The notes: a model not told the origin generated them from the letters alone. Numbered from the stretch's first letter, positions 52,684-62,544 are shown. The stretch is 64,000 nt of DNA from Paenibacillus antarcticus (GCF_001637225.1 NZ_LVJI01000002.1:1-64000), one strand, 5' to 3'. Translations and numbers: made by a program.

Positions 52684-54243
52684 TTACCTTGTTTGATTCC
52701 GATACTCAGCGGGGGTCATACCCGTGATCTTCTTAAATACTTTTGAGAAATAATTGTGTTCGGAGAACCCCGTCATTCGGCTAATCTCAGAGATGGAAAG
52801 GTCCCAATTCAATAAGAGTTGTTTGGCATGCTCGATTCGAACCTTATTTATATAGGTGGTTAAGTTCTCATTCGTCTGTTGTTTGAAATAATAGGAGAGA
52901 TAGCTGTAATTTAGATGTAGCTCTGCTGCTAGCTCTGACAACATAATATCTTGTGCATAGTTCTCATTCACATAATCATAGATTCGACTCAGTATAGCTG
53001 TATTCCGACGTCCAGCCTTTGCACTGATCTCCATTTCGATTTGATCAATGAACTGGTTTATAATCTGCAATAATTCATCTACATCAACAGCTAGATCAAT
53101 GGTCTTAAATAACTTTATCTTCGTAGAACCTAATTCCGAATAAGGCAACTTCATCTGTTCGATGGTATTGATGATCGTATAGATTAGATTCTGACAAAAT
53201 CGCTTCAAGCTGTACTCGTCTGAGGCTTGTGCTGATTCAATCTGTTGGAAAAGCGCTTTCAATTTATTCTTGGACTGTTCAAAATCTAGATTGTGAATGA
53301 AAGATGTAAATTCCACAATATCAAATGGAATTGTAGCGATGTCAAGGGATATGCTTCCTTCCGAAATGTAGTGCTTGTGATTGAAATAAATCATTTTACC
53401 TGTACAAAGTGACAGTCGTTCGTTCACGGAAGGGAGACTTGTTAAGATAGAAAATGCATGAGAAAGAACGAATGTTACGTATTGTAGCGATTGTTTCGCA
53501 CTACTTGTGAACTGATTAAGTGCTATCATGAAATTTTCCATTTGATCTTGATCAGCATTGATAATTAAGGAGCATTCATTATTAAGAAAATAGCTGGCAT
53601 GACTAAAATCGCCTAGATAGGTCTGGGCTAGGTCTATAATTGATCTTTCAAGTTCTGTTTGTGTCATACTTGTTTTGGACAACAGAAGAGAAGAGCTACA
53701 TTTTACAATATGAAATTGATTGTTTGTAAAATGATTGGATAACTCACTCAAAAACTCCAATTGCCGATCACCCTTATTTAGGAGGCATTCAGTTATTAGA
53801 AGTCCTAAATCTGGAACTTTTGGATTCGGAGTATGTGATACAAGGGACGTGTCTAGATTACTGCATAAAGATTGAATAAGTGTCACAAGCTCTTCGGCAG
53901 TAACTTTGGGTTTAAGTAAATAATCGGTTACACCGTATTTAAATACTTCACGAACATAATCAAATTCACTATAGCTACTAAGCACAACAAGCTTAATATC
54001 AGGGAAACGTTTGCGTAAAAGCTTGGTCAATTCAACACCATCCATCACAGGCATAACAATATCCGTAATGACAACATGGGGGTTAACCTGCTCAATTAAT
54101 TGTAATGCTTCCGAACCATTAGAAGCTTGTGCTACGAACTCAATACCATATTCACTCCAATTACAAAGGTGATATATCCCCATACGAAGGATGGGTTCAT
54201 CATCTACAATCATGACCCGGTAATTTGAAGAGCGGTTTAACAT
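52684..54243 (-). CDS. YesN-like AraC-type response regulator
   Basis: A 519-residue regulator. The N-terminal receiver has phospho-acceptor D61 (VVITDIVMPVMDG) and acidic DDE at the start, with Lys in DYLLKPK. A ~280-residue middle region is poorly conserved, and the C-terminal ~100 residues are an AraC double helix-turn-helix (AQDIMLSELAAELHLNYSYLS; DLSISEISRMTGFSEHNYFSKVFKK). It is the first gene of the minus pair with the kinase. It should activate the divergent binding protein-permease-GH42 operon; the 280-bp gap between them is where its sites must lie. Confidence 0.9.
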   Translation of the reverse strand: MLNRSSNYRVMIVDDEPILRMGIYHLCNWSEYGIEFVAQASNGSEALQLIEQVNPHVVITDIVMPVMDGVELTKLLRKRFPDIKLVVLSSYSEFDYVREVFKYGVTDYLLKPKVTAEELVTLIQSLCSNLDTSLVSHTPNPKVPDLGLLITECLLNKGDRQLEFLSELSNHFTNNQFHIVKCSSSLLLSKTSMTQTELERSIIDLAQTYLGDFSHASYFLNNECSLIINADQDQMENFMIALNQFTSSAKQSLQYVTFVLSHAFSILTSLPSVNERLSLCTGKMIYFNHKHYISEGSISLDIATIPFDIVEFTSFIHNLDFEQSKNKLKALFQQIESAQASDEYSLKRFCQNLIYTIINTIEQMKLPYSELGSTKIKLFKTIDLAVDVDELLQIINQFIDQIEMEISAKAGRRNTAILSRIYDYVNENYAQDIMLSELAAELHLNYSYLSYYFKQQTNENLTTYINKVRIEHAKQLLLNWDLSISEISRMTGFSEHNYFSKVFKKITGMTPAEYRNQTR

Positions 54244-54475
54244 AAGGACACCTCAAGTCTGAATAATTCTATACGTAACATTTAATCATTTAATCATATA
54301 AACAATTGAAGTTGCAATTATTTTAGATAGGATTGGATTGAAATATGAATTAAATATCATAATCAATAATTTTTGCTAATGAATACTTGTTAGCGATAAG
54401 ACAAAACTAAAATTAATTCTACTAATGAGTGAATTATTATTATACGGGATTGTTTAAATTCTTTATCATTAATCA

Positions 54476-54489
54476 TGAGAGCGGATACA
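54476..54489 (+). promoter_or_regulatory. Possible cre-like site before the third ABC operon
   Basis: TGAGAGCGGATACA fits the cre consensus with two mismatches and lies 37 bp before the binding-protein start. I could not place a confident promoter in 54244-54475. Confidence 0.35.
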
Positions 54490-54525
54490 GACACAAAATA
54501 AACACAGATAAAGGGGCCAAGTTAT

Positions 54526-55830
54526 ATGAAGAAGATAATTTCTACGGCATTAATGTTAACGCTTACAGGATCGATGCTAGCAGCTTGCGGAGATTCTTCC
54601 AATGAAACATCGTCAAAAGAATCAGCGGGAACATCGTCTGATAAACAGAAGGTAGTTGCATGGGCATGGGATCCATCTTTTAATGGAGCTGCACTGAAAA
54701 TTGCAGAGGAACTCTACCAGAAGGAAAATCCAAACTTTGAACTTGAAATCATCGATATGGCCAAAATTGATATGGAGCAGAAGCTCAATACGAACCTTGC
54801 AGCAGGCGTGAAGGATGGCTTGCCAGACATTATTCTAGTGAATGACGTAAATATTCAGAAATATATAACGGCATTCCCGAATACGTTTACAGACTTTACA
54901 GATAAAGTAGATTTCACTAAGTTCTCTCCATACAAAGTGGATGCACTTACAATTGATAACAAGGTCTATGGTGTGCCTTTTGATATTGGTGTCACAGGAA
55001 TGTTCTATCGAACGGATTATCTCGAGCAAGCAGGCTATAAGGCTGCAGATTTGGAGAATATCACTTGGGATGAGTACATCGAGATCGGTAAAGTTGTGAA
55101 AGAGAAGACTGGCAAATATATGACTACGATTAATCCAAATGAAGAAGCTATACACGCAATCATGTTACAGTCTGCAGGATCTTGGTTTATTACACCGGAC
55201 AATAAGGGTAACTTTGTAGACAATCCTGTGATGACAGAGACCATGCGAGTGTATAAAGCCATTTCTGATTCTGGCATTGCGAAACCAGTTACAGGTTGGA
55301 GTGAATTTGTCGGTAGCTTTAATGCTGGGGACACAGCTAGTGTCATATCTGGTGTATGGCAGATTGCATCGATTATGGATGCCAAAGATCAAAGTGGCAA
55401 ATGGGCAGTAGCGCCTATTCCTCGCTTTAATTTGGAAGGCGCAGTGAATGCATCCAATGAAGGTGGGTCTAGTTGGTTTGTTATGGAAGGATCGAATAAT
55501 AAAGATCTTGCGAAGGACTTCTTAAGCAAAACAATAGGTGGTAATAGTGAATTCTACGAAAGATTCCTTAATGAAAATGGTGGTGTTGGTTCATTCACGC
55601 CTGCATTCTCGAGTGAAGTATACAAACAGAAATCGGAATTCTTTGGTGGCCAAGCCATCTATCAAGACTTCACCAAGTGGTCCACAGAGGTTCCTGGTAT
55701 TTCATTTGGTATGTACACGCAAGAAGCAAAAGATGCATTGAAGAACGAGCTCCCAGGTTTGCTGAATGGTACTGACATTACGACAGTCTTGAAAAATGTA
55801 CAAAAGCTATTCGAGCTTCAAGCTCAATAA
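54526..55830 (+). CDS. ABC sugar-binding lipoprotein (GH42 locus)
   Basis: A 434-residue CUT1-class binding protein with lipobox LAAC (Cys about residue 21) and a short Ser-rich tether. The globular part starts VVAWAWDPSFNGAAL. Conserved family segments include GLPDIILVNDVNIQKY, YGVPFDIGVTGMFYRTD and GVWQIASIMD. It heads a plus operon with two permeases and a GH42 beta-galactosidase, so the ligand is probably a galactoside or galactooligosaccharide. It is divergent from the YesM/YesN-type pair that likely controls it. Confidence 0.87.
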   Translation: MKKIISTALMLTLTGSMLAACGDSSNETSSKESAGTSSDKQKVVAWAWDPSFNGAALKIAEELYQKENPNFELEIIDMAKIDMEQKLNTNLAAGVKDGLPDIILVNDVNIQKYITAFPNTFTDFTDKVDFTKFSPYKVDALTIDNKVYGVPFDIGVTGMFYRTDYLEQAGYKAADLENITWDEYIEIGKVVKEKTGKYMTTINPNEEAIHAIMLQSAGSWFITPDNKGNFVDNPVMTETMRVYKAISDSGIAKPVTGWSEFVGSFNAGDTASVISGVWQIASIMDAKDQSGKWAVAPIPRFNLEGAVNASNEGGSSWFVMEGSNNKDLAKDFLSKTIGGNSEFYERFLNENGGVGSFTPAFSSEVYKQKSEFFGGQAIYQDFTKWSTEVPGISFGMYTQEAKDALKNELPGLLNGTDITTVLKNVQKLFELQAQ

Positions 55831-55883
55831 GGTAATTCTTGAGGTAGTTATACCAGAGTAGATGGTGTGCGAGTTTATTTATT

Positions 55884-55912
55884 AAACAGACTACACTGTC
55901 TACTGTTTTTCC
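55884..55912 (+). terminator. Intercistronic hairpin after the third binding-protein gene
   Basis: AAACAG / CTGTTT with an inner AC...GT pairing, followed by TT. A partial terminator between binding protein and first permease, as in the other two cassettes. Confidence 0.55.
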
Positions 55913-55935
55913 AATCTAAACTAGCAGGTGACTTC

Positions 55936-56811
55936 ATGAAGAGTAAATGGAAGAACGCGTCACTCACAGGTTGGCTATTCGTTGCCGTGCCAGCTGGGCT
56001 GATTCTATTATTTAGTTTCTATCCAATGTATCAATCCTTATTACTATCGTTTCAGTCGGGTAAGGGATCTGTTTATAATTACGTCGGTTTCAATAACTAT
56101 GTAAGGTTATTTTCTGACCCTATCTTCAAACAGGCTACATTTAATACGTTATTATATCTTGCGATTCAAGTTCCCATTATGTTGATACTTGGTCTTGTGA
56201 TTGCCAACTTATTAAATAAACCCAATCTACGATTTAAAGGCTTTTATAGAACAGCAATCTTTTTGCCTTGTGTAACTTCGTTAGTCTCTTATTCCATATT
56301 GTTTAAGAGTATATTCGCAGTGGATGGCATTGTTAATCAGTTGCTGATGAAGATGAATATGATTGATGTCCCAATCGCATGGTTGTTAGATCCTGTGTGG
56401 TCGCGCGTCGTTATTATAGTTGCCATTACTTGGCGCTGGACAGGCTATAACATGATTTTCTATTTATCTGCTATGCAAAATATTGACCCTAGCATATATG
56501 AAGCGGCATCGATTGACGGCGCATCGAAGACAAGACAACTGTTTACGATGACAGTACCCTTATTGAAGCCAATCATTCTACTTACGATGATTACATCGAC
56601 TAGTAGCACACTGCAATTGTTCGATGAGGTCGTTAACATCACAGCTGGTGGACCAGGTAATGCGACCATGACGATATCTCAATATATCTACAATTTATCG
56701 TTTATGTATACGCCGAACTTTGGTTATGCAGCGACCGTATCTTATGCAATTGTGTTTATGGTAGCTGTCCTTGCCTTTATTCAGATGAAAGTTGCAGGTG
56801 ACAAGAAATGA
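55936..56811 (+). CDS. ABC sugar permease, MalF type (GH42 locus)
   Basis: A 291-residue six-helix permease; the EAA loop is YEAASIDGASKTRQLFTMTV followed by PLLKP. ATG 55936 follows GCAGGTGA; the longer frame from 55867 would cross the intercistronic hairpin and lacks a site. It overlaps the next permease gene by 4 bp (ATGA). Confidence 0.9.
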   Translation: MKSKWKNASLTGWLFVAVPAGLILLFSFYPMYQSLLLSFQSGKGSVYNYVGFNNYVRLFSDPIFKQATFNTLLYLAIQVPIMLILGLVIANLLNKPNLRFKGFYRTAIFLPCVTSLVSYSILFKSIFAVDGIVNQLLMKMNMIDVPIAWLLDPVWSRVVIIVAITWRWTGYNMIFYLSAMQNIDPSIYEAASIDGASKTRQLFTMTVPLLKPIILLTMITSTSSTLQLFDEVVNITAGGPGNATMTISQYIYNLSFMYTPNFGYAATVSYAIVFMVAVLAFIQMKVAGDKK

Positions 56812-57614
56812 AGCGCATAAGATTGATGATGGTTCACACGTTCTTGATACTAGCTACGGTTTGTTCGCTGTTTCCATTCTTATGGATGCTGGTCGGAATG
56901 ACAAACAGTTCATCGGATATTGTAAAAGGGAAGTTGAAAATAGGTAATATGCTATCTACAAATATTAATAAGCTTTTGGAGATAACAAGTCTTGGTAACT
57001 CATTTAAAATGTCGCTTATGATCGCGGTTATAGGAACATTGTGTACATTGGTGCTATGTTCTATGGCTGGTTATGGATTTGAAATCTATCGCACGAAAGG
57101 TAAAGATCGATTGTTTGGAGTGCTACTTCTCTCGATGATGATGCCATTCGCAGCTGTGATGATTCCAATGTTCCGGATGTTCAGCCAAGCGGGATTGTTG
57201 AATACGTCTACTGCGGTGATATTACCGTCGATGACGACGGCCTTTATGATATTCTTCTTTATGCAAAATACGAAATCGTTCCCACGTGAGCTACTTCAGG
57301 CAGGACGAGTGGATGGACTTGGTGAATGGAGTTTATTCTTCCGAATCTTTGTCCCAACGATGAAACCGATCTATGCCGCAGCATCCATCATTACCTTTAT
57401 GAATTATTGGAATAGTTTCATGTGGCCGTTAATCGTGTTGCAGACGCAGGATAAGAAGACACTTCCGTTGGTTGTATCTTCGTTAGCCTCATCGTATAAT
57501 CCAGATTATGGTGTTATTATGGTAGCCATTGTTATTACGACTGTACCGACGTTAGTTATTTTCTTCTTAATGCAGAAGCAATTTGTGCAAGGTATGTTAG
57601 GATCAGTGAAATAA
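56808..57614 (+). CDS. ABC sugar permease, MalG type (GH42 locus)
   Basis: A 268-residue partner permease. The EAA-type loop reads LQAGRVDGLGEWSLFFRIFV followed by PTMKP; the normal EAA start is relaxed to QAG. GAAAGTTGCAGG-type sequence precedes the overlapping ATG. It is followed 21 bp later by the GH42 gene. No ATPase is encoded; a shared MsmX-like ATPase is expected elsewhere. Confidence 0.9.
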   Translation: MKRIRLMMVHTFLILATVCSLFPFLWMLVGMTNSSSDIVKGKLKIGNMLSTNINKLLEITSLGNSFKMSLMIAVIGTLCTLVLCSMAGYGFEIYRTKGKDRLFGVLLLSMMMPFAAVMIPMFRMFSQAGLLNTSTAVILPSMTTAFMIFFFMQNTKSFPRELLQAGRVDGLGEWSLFFRIFVPTMKPIYAAASIITFMNYWNSFMWPLIVLQTQDKKTLPLVVSSLASSYNPDYGVIMVAIVITTVPTLVIFFLMQKQFVQGMLGSVK

Positions 57615-57635
57615 AGCGAAGAGGTGGATATTACG

Positions 57636-59681
57636 GTGAATCAGTTAGTTGAAAAAGGATTGTTGCATGGCGCCGATTATAACCCAGAGCAATGGCTCAA
57701 GTACCCAGAAGTATTGGCGCAAGATATTGAACTCATGAAACAAGCTGGATGCAATGTGATGTCAATCGGTATATTCTCTTGGGCTATGCTTGAGCCACAG
57801 GAAGGTTGCTATGAATTTGATTGGCTAGACGATGTGATTCAAAGGTTGCATACCAATGGTATATCTGTCATTCTCGCTACACCTTCAGGCGCACGTCCAG
57901 TATGGTTAGCGCAGAAGTATACTGAGGTACTGCGCGTATCGGAAACGAGACAGCATGCATTATATGGAGGTCGTCATAACCACTGTTATACGTCACCTGT
58001 ATATCGTGACAAGATCATGCAACTGAATAAGAGGTTGTCAGAGCGTTACGCGCATCATCCAGCTGTAGTGTTATGGCATATATCGAATGAGTATGGTGGA
58101 GAATGTCATTGCTCGTTGTGTCAGGCTGAATTCCGAAGCTGGTTGCAAGAGAAGTATGGTTCACTTGATCAATTGAATGAACAGTGGTGGACGACATTCT
58201 GGAGTCATACGTATTCGGATTGGTCGCAGATTGAATCCCCATCACCACAGGGAGAGAGTGCAACACACGGGCTTAATGTGGATTGGAAACGATTCGTAAC
58301 GGACCGTACCATTGATTTCTTGGAGCATGAAGTCCGTGCAGTTCGATCCTACCATCCAGAACTCCCTGTAACCGCTAATTTTATGTATTACTATGATGGA
58401 TTGAATTACTTCAAGTTCAAGGATGTCATTGATATTGTATCATGGGATAACTATCCAACATGGCATAAAGGATCAGATCTTGATATTGCAATTGATACGG
58501 CTATGTTTCATGATATGATGCGTTCGATCAAGAACAAGCCCTTCTTATTAATGGAGAGTTCGCCAAGCTCAACGAATTGGCAAAGCGTGTCTAAGTTGAA
58601 AAAGCCAGGCATGCACATTTTGTCCTCCATGCAGGCGATTGCACATGGATCTGACTCGGTACAATATTTCCAATGGCGGAAGAGTCGTGGCTCTAGTGAG
58701 AAGTTTCATGGTTCTGTCGTATCTCATGATGGCGGTAGTCAGACGCGTGTATTTCAAGAGGTAGCTAAGCTAGGGGAGATGATGAAGCAGCTCCCTGATG
58801 TGGCTGGTTCACAGACAAAGTCTGAAGTAGCTATCATCTATGATTGGGAGAATAAGTGGGCAATTGAAGATTCACAAGGTCCACGCAACATTGGAATGGG
58901 CTATAAAGAAGCGGTTCAATCCCATTATCGTTCCTTCCACCAACAAGGGATCGCAGTAGATTTTGTAGATATGGAATGTGACTTCGCAGGCTACAAGTTG
59001 GTCGTCGCACCGATGATCTATATGCTTCGTGGAGACATTGAACGTAAGCTACAGGCATTCGTCCACCAAGGTGGCACCTTGGTGCTCACGTATTGGAGCG
59101 GAATCGTGAACGAGAATGACCTCTGTCATCTAGGTCCCGTTCCACATCAATTGACTGATGTTGTGGGTATTATTTCCGAGGAGATCGATGGTTTATACGA
59201 TCAGGAGCACAATAACGGCAAAGTAGTGATGGCGTTTGGTAATGGCAAGCTTCAGGGTGAATACCGTTGTAGCATGTTATGCGATCTTGTTCAATTGAAT
59301 GGCGCGAAGGTGCTTATGGAGTACACTGAGAATTTCTATGCAGGTAAGCCTGTTCTTACACAGCATAGCCTTGGCAGTGGGGAAGCTTACTATATTGCGA
59401 CTCAATTTGAACAGTCATTCTATGATGATTTCTATGGAGAATTGATTGATCGTATGGATTTACATCGCGTTGTTGATGTAGCGATTCCAAATGGCGTATT
59501 GATAGACTCACGTACAAGCGAGAATGCAGAGTTTCTATTTATTCAAAATTATTCTGCAAACGAGCAGTCCATCTCCGCATTAGGGGAAGAATGGCATGCT
59601 GTCACTCGTGAGGTAGTATTACATGAGGAATTTAAGATTGAACCATATGAGGTGCTGACAGTAAAGCGGCCAGTTGGGTAA
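57636..59681 (+). CDS. GH42 beta-galactosidase
   Basis: A 681-residue cytosolic enzyme. The barrel holds the acid/base E152 (HISNEYGG) and nucleophile E307 (LLMESSPS). The GH42 zinc cluster is complete: C117, C157, C159 and C162. A class-I glutamine-amidotransferase-like trimerisation domain and a small C-terminal beta domain follow. GTG 57636 is preferred to GTG 57624, which lies inside the GAGGTGG ribosome binding site. It is the last gene of the ABC operon and should hydrolyse imported beta-galactosides, such as galactooligosaccharides from plant galactan. No GH53 galactanase is in the window. Confidence 0.9.
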   Translation: MNQLVEKGLLHGADYNPEQWLKYPEVLAQDIELMKQAGCNVMSIGIFSWAMLEPQEGCYEFDWLDDVIQRLHTNGISVILATPSGARPVWLAQKYTEVLRVSETRQHALYGGRHNHCYTSPVYRDKIMQLNKRLSERYAHHPAVVLWHISNEYGGECHCSLCQAEFRSWLQEKYGSLDQLNEQWWTTFWSHTYSDWSQIESPSPQGESATHGLNVDWKRFVTDRTIDFLEHEVRAVRSYHPELPVTANFMYYYDGLNYFKFKDVIDIVSWDNYPTWHKGSDLDIAIDTAMFHDMMRSIKNKPFLLMESSPSSTNWQSVSKLKKPGMHILSSMQAIAHGSDSVQYFQWRKSRGSSEKFHGSVVSHDGGSQTRVFQEVAKLGEMMKQLPDVAGSQTKSEVAIIYDWENKWAIEDSQGPRNIGMGYKEAVQSHYRSFHQQGIAVDFVDMECDFAGYKLVVAPMIYMLRGDIERKLQAFVHQGGTLVLTYWSGIVNENDLCHLGPVPHQLTDVVGIISEEIDGLYDQEHNNGKVVMAFGNGKLQGEYRCSMLCDLVQLNGAKVLMEYTENFYAGKPVLTQHSLGSGEAYYIATQFEQSFYDDFYGELIDRMDLHRVVDVAIPNGVLIDSRTSENAEFLFIQNYSANEQSISALGEEWHAVTREVVLHEEFKIEPYEVLTVKRPVG

Positions 59682-59715
59682 TAAATCATGACTTAGATTC
59701 TATACATTGCAGGAA

Positions 59716-59752
59716 GCCACCCATGTTCAATTGAGCAGGGTGGATTTTTTTA
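59716..59752 (+). terminator. Terminator of the GH42 operon
   Basis: GCCACCC / GGGTGGA-type stem with inner TGxTCAATTGAxCA pairing, followed by seven T residues. Confidence 0.85.
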
Positions 59753-59764
59753 TAACAATAGATG

Positions 59765-59792
59765 TTGCAACAATAATCACGATGTGTAAAAA
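59765..59792 (+). promoter_or_regulatory. Probable htpG promoter
   Basis: TTGCAA (59765-59770) and TAAAAA (59787-59792) with a 16-bp spacer. It is only moderate but correctly placed, so that transcription starts at the edge of the CIRCE element. Confidence 0.45.
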
Positions 59793-59798
59793 TAAGAA

Positions 59799-59825
59799 TT
59801 AGCACTCTACCTATCGAAGTGCTAA
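59799..59825. promoter_or_regulatory. CIRCE operator (HrcA) upstream of htpG
   Basis: TTAGCACTC-N9-AAGTGCTAA, matching the CIRCE consensus TTAGCACTC-N9-GAGTGCTAA in 17 of 18 arm positions. It is located about 100 bp before the htpG start. Confidence 0.88.
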
Positions 59826-59921
59826 TTGTTTGAAAGAGCGATTTTAAGTATAAACTTACAGCATGTATTATTAACTAGAAGACAACTCTATTTGTTCATA
59901 TTGAAAGGGGAACTATTATTC

Positions 59922-61802
59922 ATGGCTAAGCAAGAATTTAAAGCAGAATCGAAAAGATTACTAGAAATGATGATTAACTCCATCTACACGCAAAGAGAAA
60001 TCTTCCTAAGAGAGCTTATTTCGAATGCCAGTGATGCGATCGATAAAATGTACTATAAAGCATTAGTTGATGAGGAAATCGTATTTAACAAGGAAGATTA
60101 CTATATCAAAGTAACAGCAGATAAGGCTAATAGAACGCTTACGATCTCTGATACCGGTATGGGGATGACACAAGAAGAGCTTGAGAACAATTTGGGTGTG
60201 ATCGCGAAGAGTGGTTCATTAGCATTCAAGAAAGATAACGAAGCGAAAGATGGACACAATATCATTGGTCAATTCGGTGTTGGGTTCTATTCAGCCTTTA
60301 TGGTAGCTGATGTGGTTACAGTAATTAGTAAAGCATTAGGTAGTGATGAAGCTTTCAAATGGGAATCTGAAGGCGCTGATGGGTACACGATTGTGCCATG
60401 TGAGAAGGATACTGTAGGTACTGAGATTATTCTGAGCATTAAAGAGAATACCGAAGATGATCAATATGATGAGTATCTTGAAGAATACCGTTTGAAAACC
60501 ATCATTAAGAAATACTCGGATTTCATTAAATTCCCGATTAAGATGGATGCCAAAGGACAACGACCTGTAGAAGGTAGCGAAGATGAGCTAGAGGAAGTTA
60601 TTGAAGAAGAAACCATCAATAGCATGGTTCCGATCTGGCGCAAAAATAAGAATGAGCTTACAGCAGATGATTATAATAACTTCTATGCTGAGAAACGTTA
60701 CGGTTTCGATAAGCCTCTCAAACATATTCATATCAGTGCCGATGGTGCTGTAGTCTATAATGCCATTCTATTCATTCCGGAGAATACACCGTTTGACTAT
60801 TACACCAAAGAGTATGAAAAAGGCTTAGAATTGTATTCCAATGGTGTGTTGATCATGGACAAGTGTTCTGACTTGCTACCTGACTTTTTCAGCTTTGTTA
60901 AAGGGATGGTTGATTCAGAAGATCTATCTCTGAACATTTCCCGCGAAATGCTTCAACATGATCGTCAGTTGACGCTCATTGCGAAGAATATTAAGAATAA
61001 GATCAAGAGTCAATTGCAAAGCCTATTGAAGGATGAGCGCGAGAAATATGAGCAATTCTTTAGTGCCTTTGGTAGACAGTTGAAATTCGGAGTATACAAT
61101 GAATACGGTATGAATAAAGATTTGCTACAAGACTTGTTGATGTTCTTCTCTTCCAAAGAGAAAAAGCTGGTTACTTTGGATGAATACGTAGCAAGAATGC
61201 CTGAAGATCAGAAGTACATCTACTATGCATCTGGTGATTCCATGGAAAGAATTGATAGACTGCCACAAACAGAGATCGTAACAGATAAGGGTTATGAGAT
61301 TCTATACTTCACAGATGATATCGATGAATTCGCGATCAAGATGATCATGAGTTATAAAGAGAAAGAATTCAGATCTGTATCAAGCGGTGATCTGGGTATC
61401 GAAGTTGATGAGAATGACAAGCCTACGGAAGCTGAAGAGAACGATAACAAGGAGCTCTTCGAAGCGATGAAGGGTATCCTAACGGATAAAGTCACTAACG
61501 TGAAAGCGTCGAAGAGACTGAAATCCCATCCGGTATGTCTATCTTCTGAAGGTGAGTTAACCATTGAAATGGAAAAAATCTTAATGGGAATGGCTAACGG
61601 TCAAGATGCCAAAGCCGATAAGGTATTGGAAATCAACGTTAATCATGAAGTGTATCAATCCTTAAGAGATGCTTATGCCAACGATAAAGACAAACTAAGT
61701 TTGTATACGAACCTTTTATACAATCAAGCGTTGTTGATCGAAGGATTGCAAGTTGTTGACCCAGTACAATTCACAAATGATATTTGCAAAATAATGAAAT
61801 AA
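59922..61802 (+). CDS. htpG: HtpG (Hsp90-family chaperone)
   Basis: A 626-residue ATP-dependent chaperone that works as a dimer in the cytosol. The GHKL ATPase domain shows E and N contacts in [20 protein letters not shown] and [15 protein letters not shown]. The middle domain has the catalytic-Arg region [13 protein letters not shown], and a C-terminal dimerisation domain follows. ATG 59922 follows AAAGGGG; the open frame extends to 59826 but that part overlaps the leader. The CIRCE element makes it a probable HrcA target, unlike B. subtilis htpG, which is not HrcA-controlled. Confidence 0.95.
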   Translation: MAKQEFKAESKRLLEMMINSIYTQREIFLRELISNASDAIDKMYYKALVDEEIVFNKEDYYIKVTADKANRTLTISDTGMGMTQEELENNLGVIAKSGSLAFKKDNEAKDGHNIIGQFGVGFYSAFMVADVVTVISKALGSDEAFKWESEGADGYTIVPCEKDTVGTEIILSIKENTEDDQYDEYLEEYRLKTIIKKYSDFIKFPIKMDAKGQRPVEGSEDELEEVIEEETINSMVPIWRKNKNELTADDYNNFYAEKRYGFDKPLKHIHISADGAVVYNAILFIPENTPFDYYTKEYEKGLELYSNGVLIMDKCSDLLPDFFSFVKGMVDSEDLSLNISREMLQHDRQLTLIAKNIKNKIKSQLQSLLKDEREKYEQFFSAFGRQLKFGVYNEYGMNKDLLQDLLMFFSSKEKKLVTLDEYVARMPEDQKYIYYASGDSMERIDRLPQTEIVTDKGYEILYFTDDIDEFAIKMIMSYKEKEFRSVSSGDLGIEVDENDKPTEAEENDNKELFEAMKGILTDKVTNVKASKRLKSHPVCLSSEGELTIEMEKILMGMANGQDAKADKVLEINVNHEVYQSLRDAYANDKDKLSLYTNLLYNQALLIEGLQVVDPVQFTNDICKIMK

Positions 61803-61830
61803 TATAGTAATTTTCACTGATAAGTATTGA

Positions 61831-61870
61831 AAATAACCCGTTCTGGTATATACCTGAGCGGGTTATTTAT
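61831..61870 (+). terminator. Terminator after htpG
   Basis: AAATAACCCG / CGGGTTATTT stem with inner GGTA/TACC pairing and a T-rich end. Confidence 0.85.
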
Positions 61871-61918
61871 TGTTCAATAGTTTGAAGTTGAATACTTCAC
61901 CAGTGTTGTAGCGTATAT

Positions 61919-61945
61919 CTTCACTGACCATAGATGTCAGTGAAG
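61919..61945. promoter_or_regulatory. Perfect inverted repeat over the DinB-gene promoter
   Basis: CTTCACTGAC - CATAGAT - GTCAGTGAAG, a 10-bp perfect palindrome. TATAGT (61952-61957), a likely -10 box, follows 6 bp later, so the palindrome covers the -35 position. It is a likely operator; no T-run follows, so it is not a terminator. Confidence 0.55.
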
Positions 61946-61998
61946 GTGAATTATAGTAGATATATGAACAATATATTGAAGTGCTGGAGGAGAAGTGT

Positions 61999-62496
61999 AT
62001 GTTTGTAAGAATAGATGATTTTGTTGCAGAGTGGATTAGAGAGTCTGAAATCACTGAACGCGTGCTTAAGGTATTGACGGATGAATCGTTATTGCAGGTA
62101 ATTGCTTCTGACTATCGAACGTTAGGAGAGATTGCTTGGCATCTTGTGGAGTCGGTCAACTATCTGACAGCGATGGGATTGTCTTTTGAGGCTCCTTCGA
62201 AGAGTGAGCATATACCGCCGTTGGCAAAGTCCGTTCTTGATGAATATGGTCGTATCAGTAGGGACATGATTCATGCCATAAAGTCACAGTGGACAGATAC
62301 GAAACTTACAGAGACCATGAATATGGGGGGTGAGAAATGGATGAACGGTGCATCACTGCGTTTCGTAATTATGCATCAAGTACATCATCGCGGACAGATG
62401 ACAATTCTTATGCGCCAGGCTGGGTTACGTGTGCCTGATGTATACGGTCCAACACGAGAGGATTGGGTGGCAAGAGGAATGGAACCACTACGATAG
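61999..62496 (+). CDS. DinB-family protein
   Basis: A 165-residue four-helix-bundle protein of the DinB/YfiT superfamily, whose members bind a metal through three His. Here they appear to be His in IAWHLVESV and two in HQVHHRGQM. Relatives act in thiol transfer or stress responses, and the substrate of this one is unknown. ATG 61999 follows TGGAGGAGAA; the GTG at 61981 has no site. It has its own promoter region with a perfect palindrome and lies before a WYL regulator on the same strand. Confidence 0.82.
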   Translation: MFVRIDDFVAEWIRESEITERVLKVLTDESLLQVIASDYRTLGEIAWHLVESVNYLTAMGLSFEAPSKSEHIPPLAKSVLDEYGRISRDMIHAIKSQWTDTKLTETMNMGGEKWMNGASLRFVIMHQVHHRGQMTILMRQAGLRVPDVYGPTREDWVARGMEPLR

Positions 62497-62515
62497 AAAG
62501 ATTGCATATCCGGAG

Positions 62516-62544
62516 TTGAGTATCGTCCAGATAATGGGTATAAT
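62516..62544 (+). promoter_or_regulatory. Promoter of the YafY-like regulator
   Basis: TTGAGT (62516-62521) and consensus TATAAT (62539-62544) with a 17-bp spacer, 35 bp before the start codon. Confidence 0.75.
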
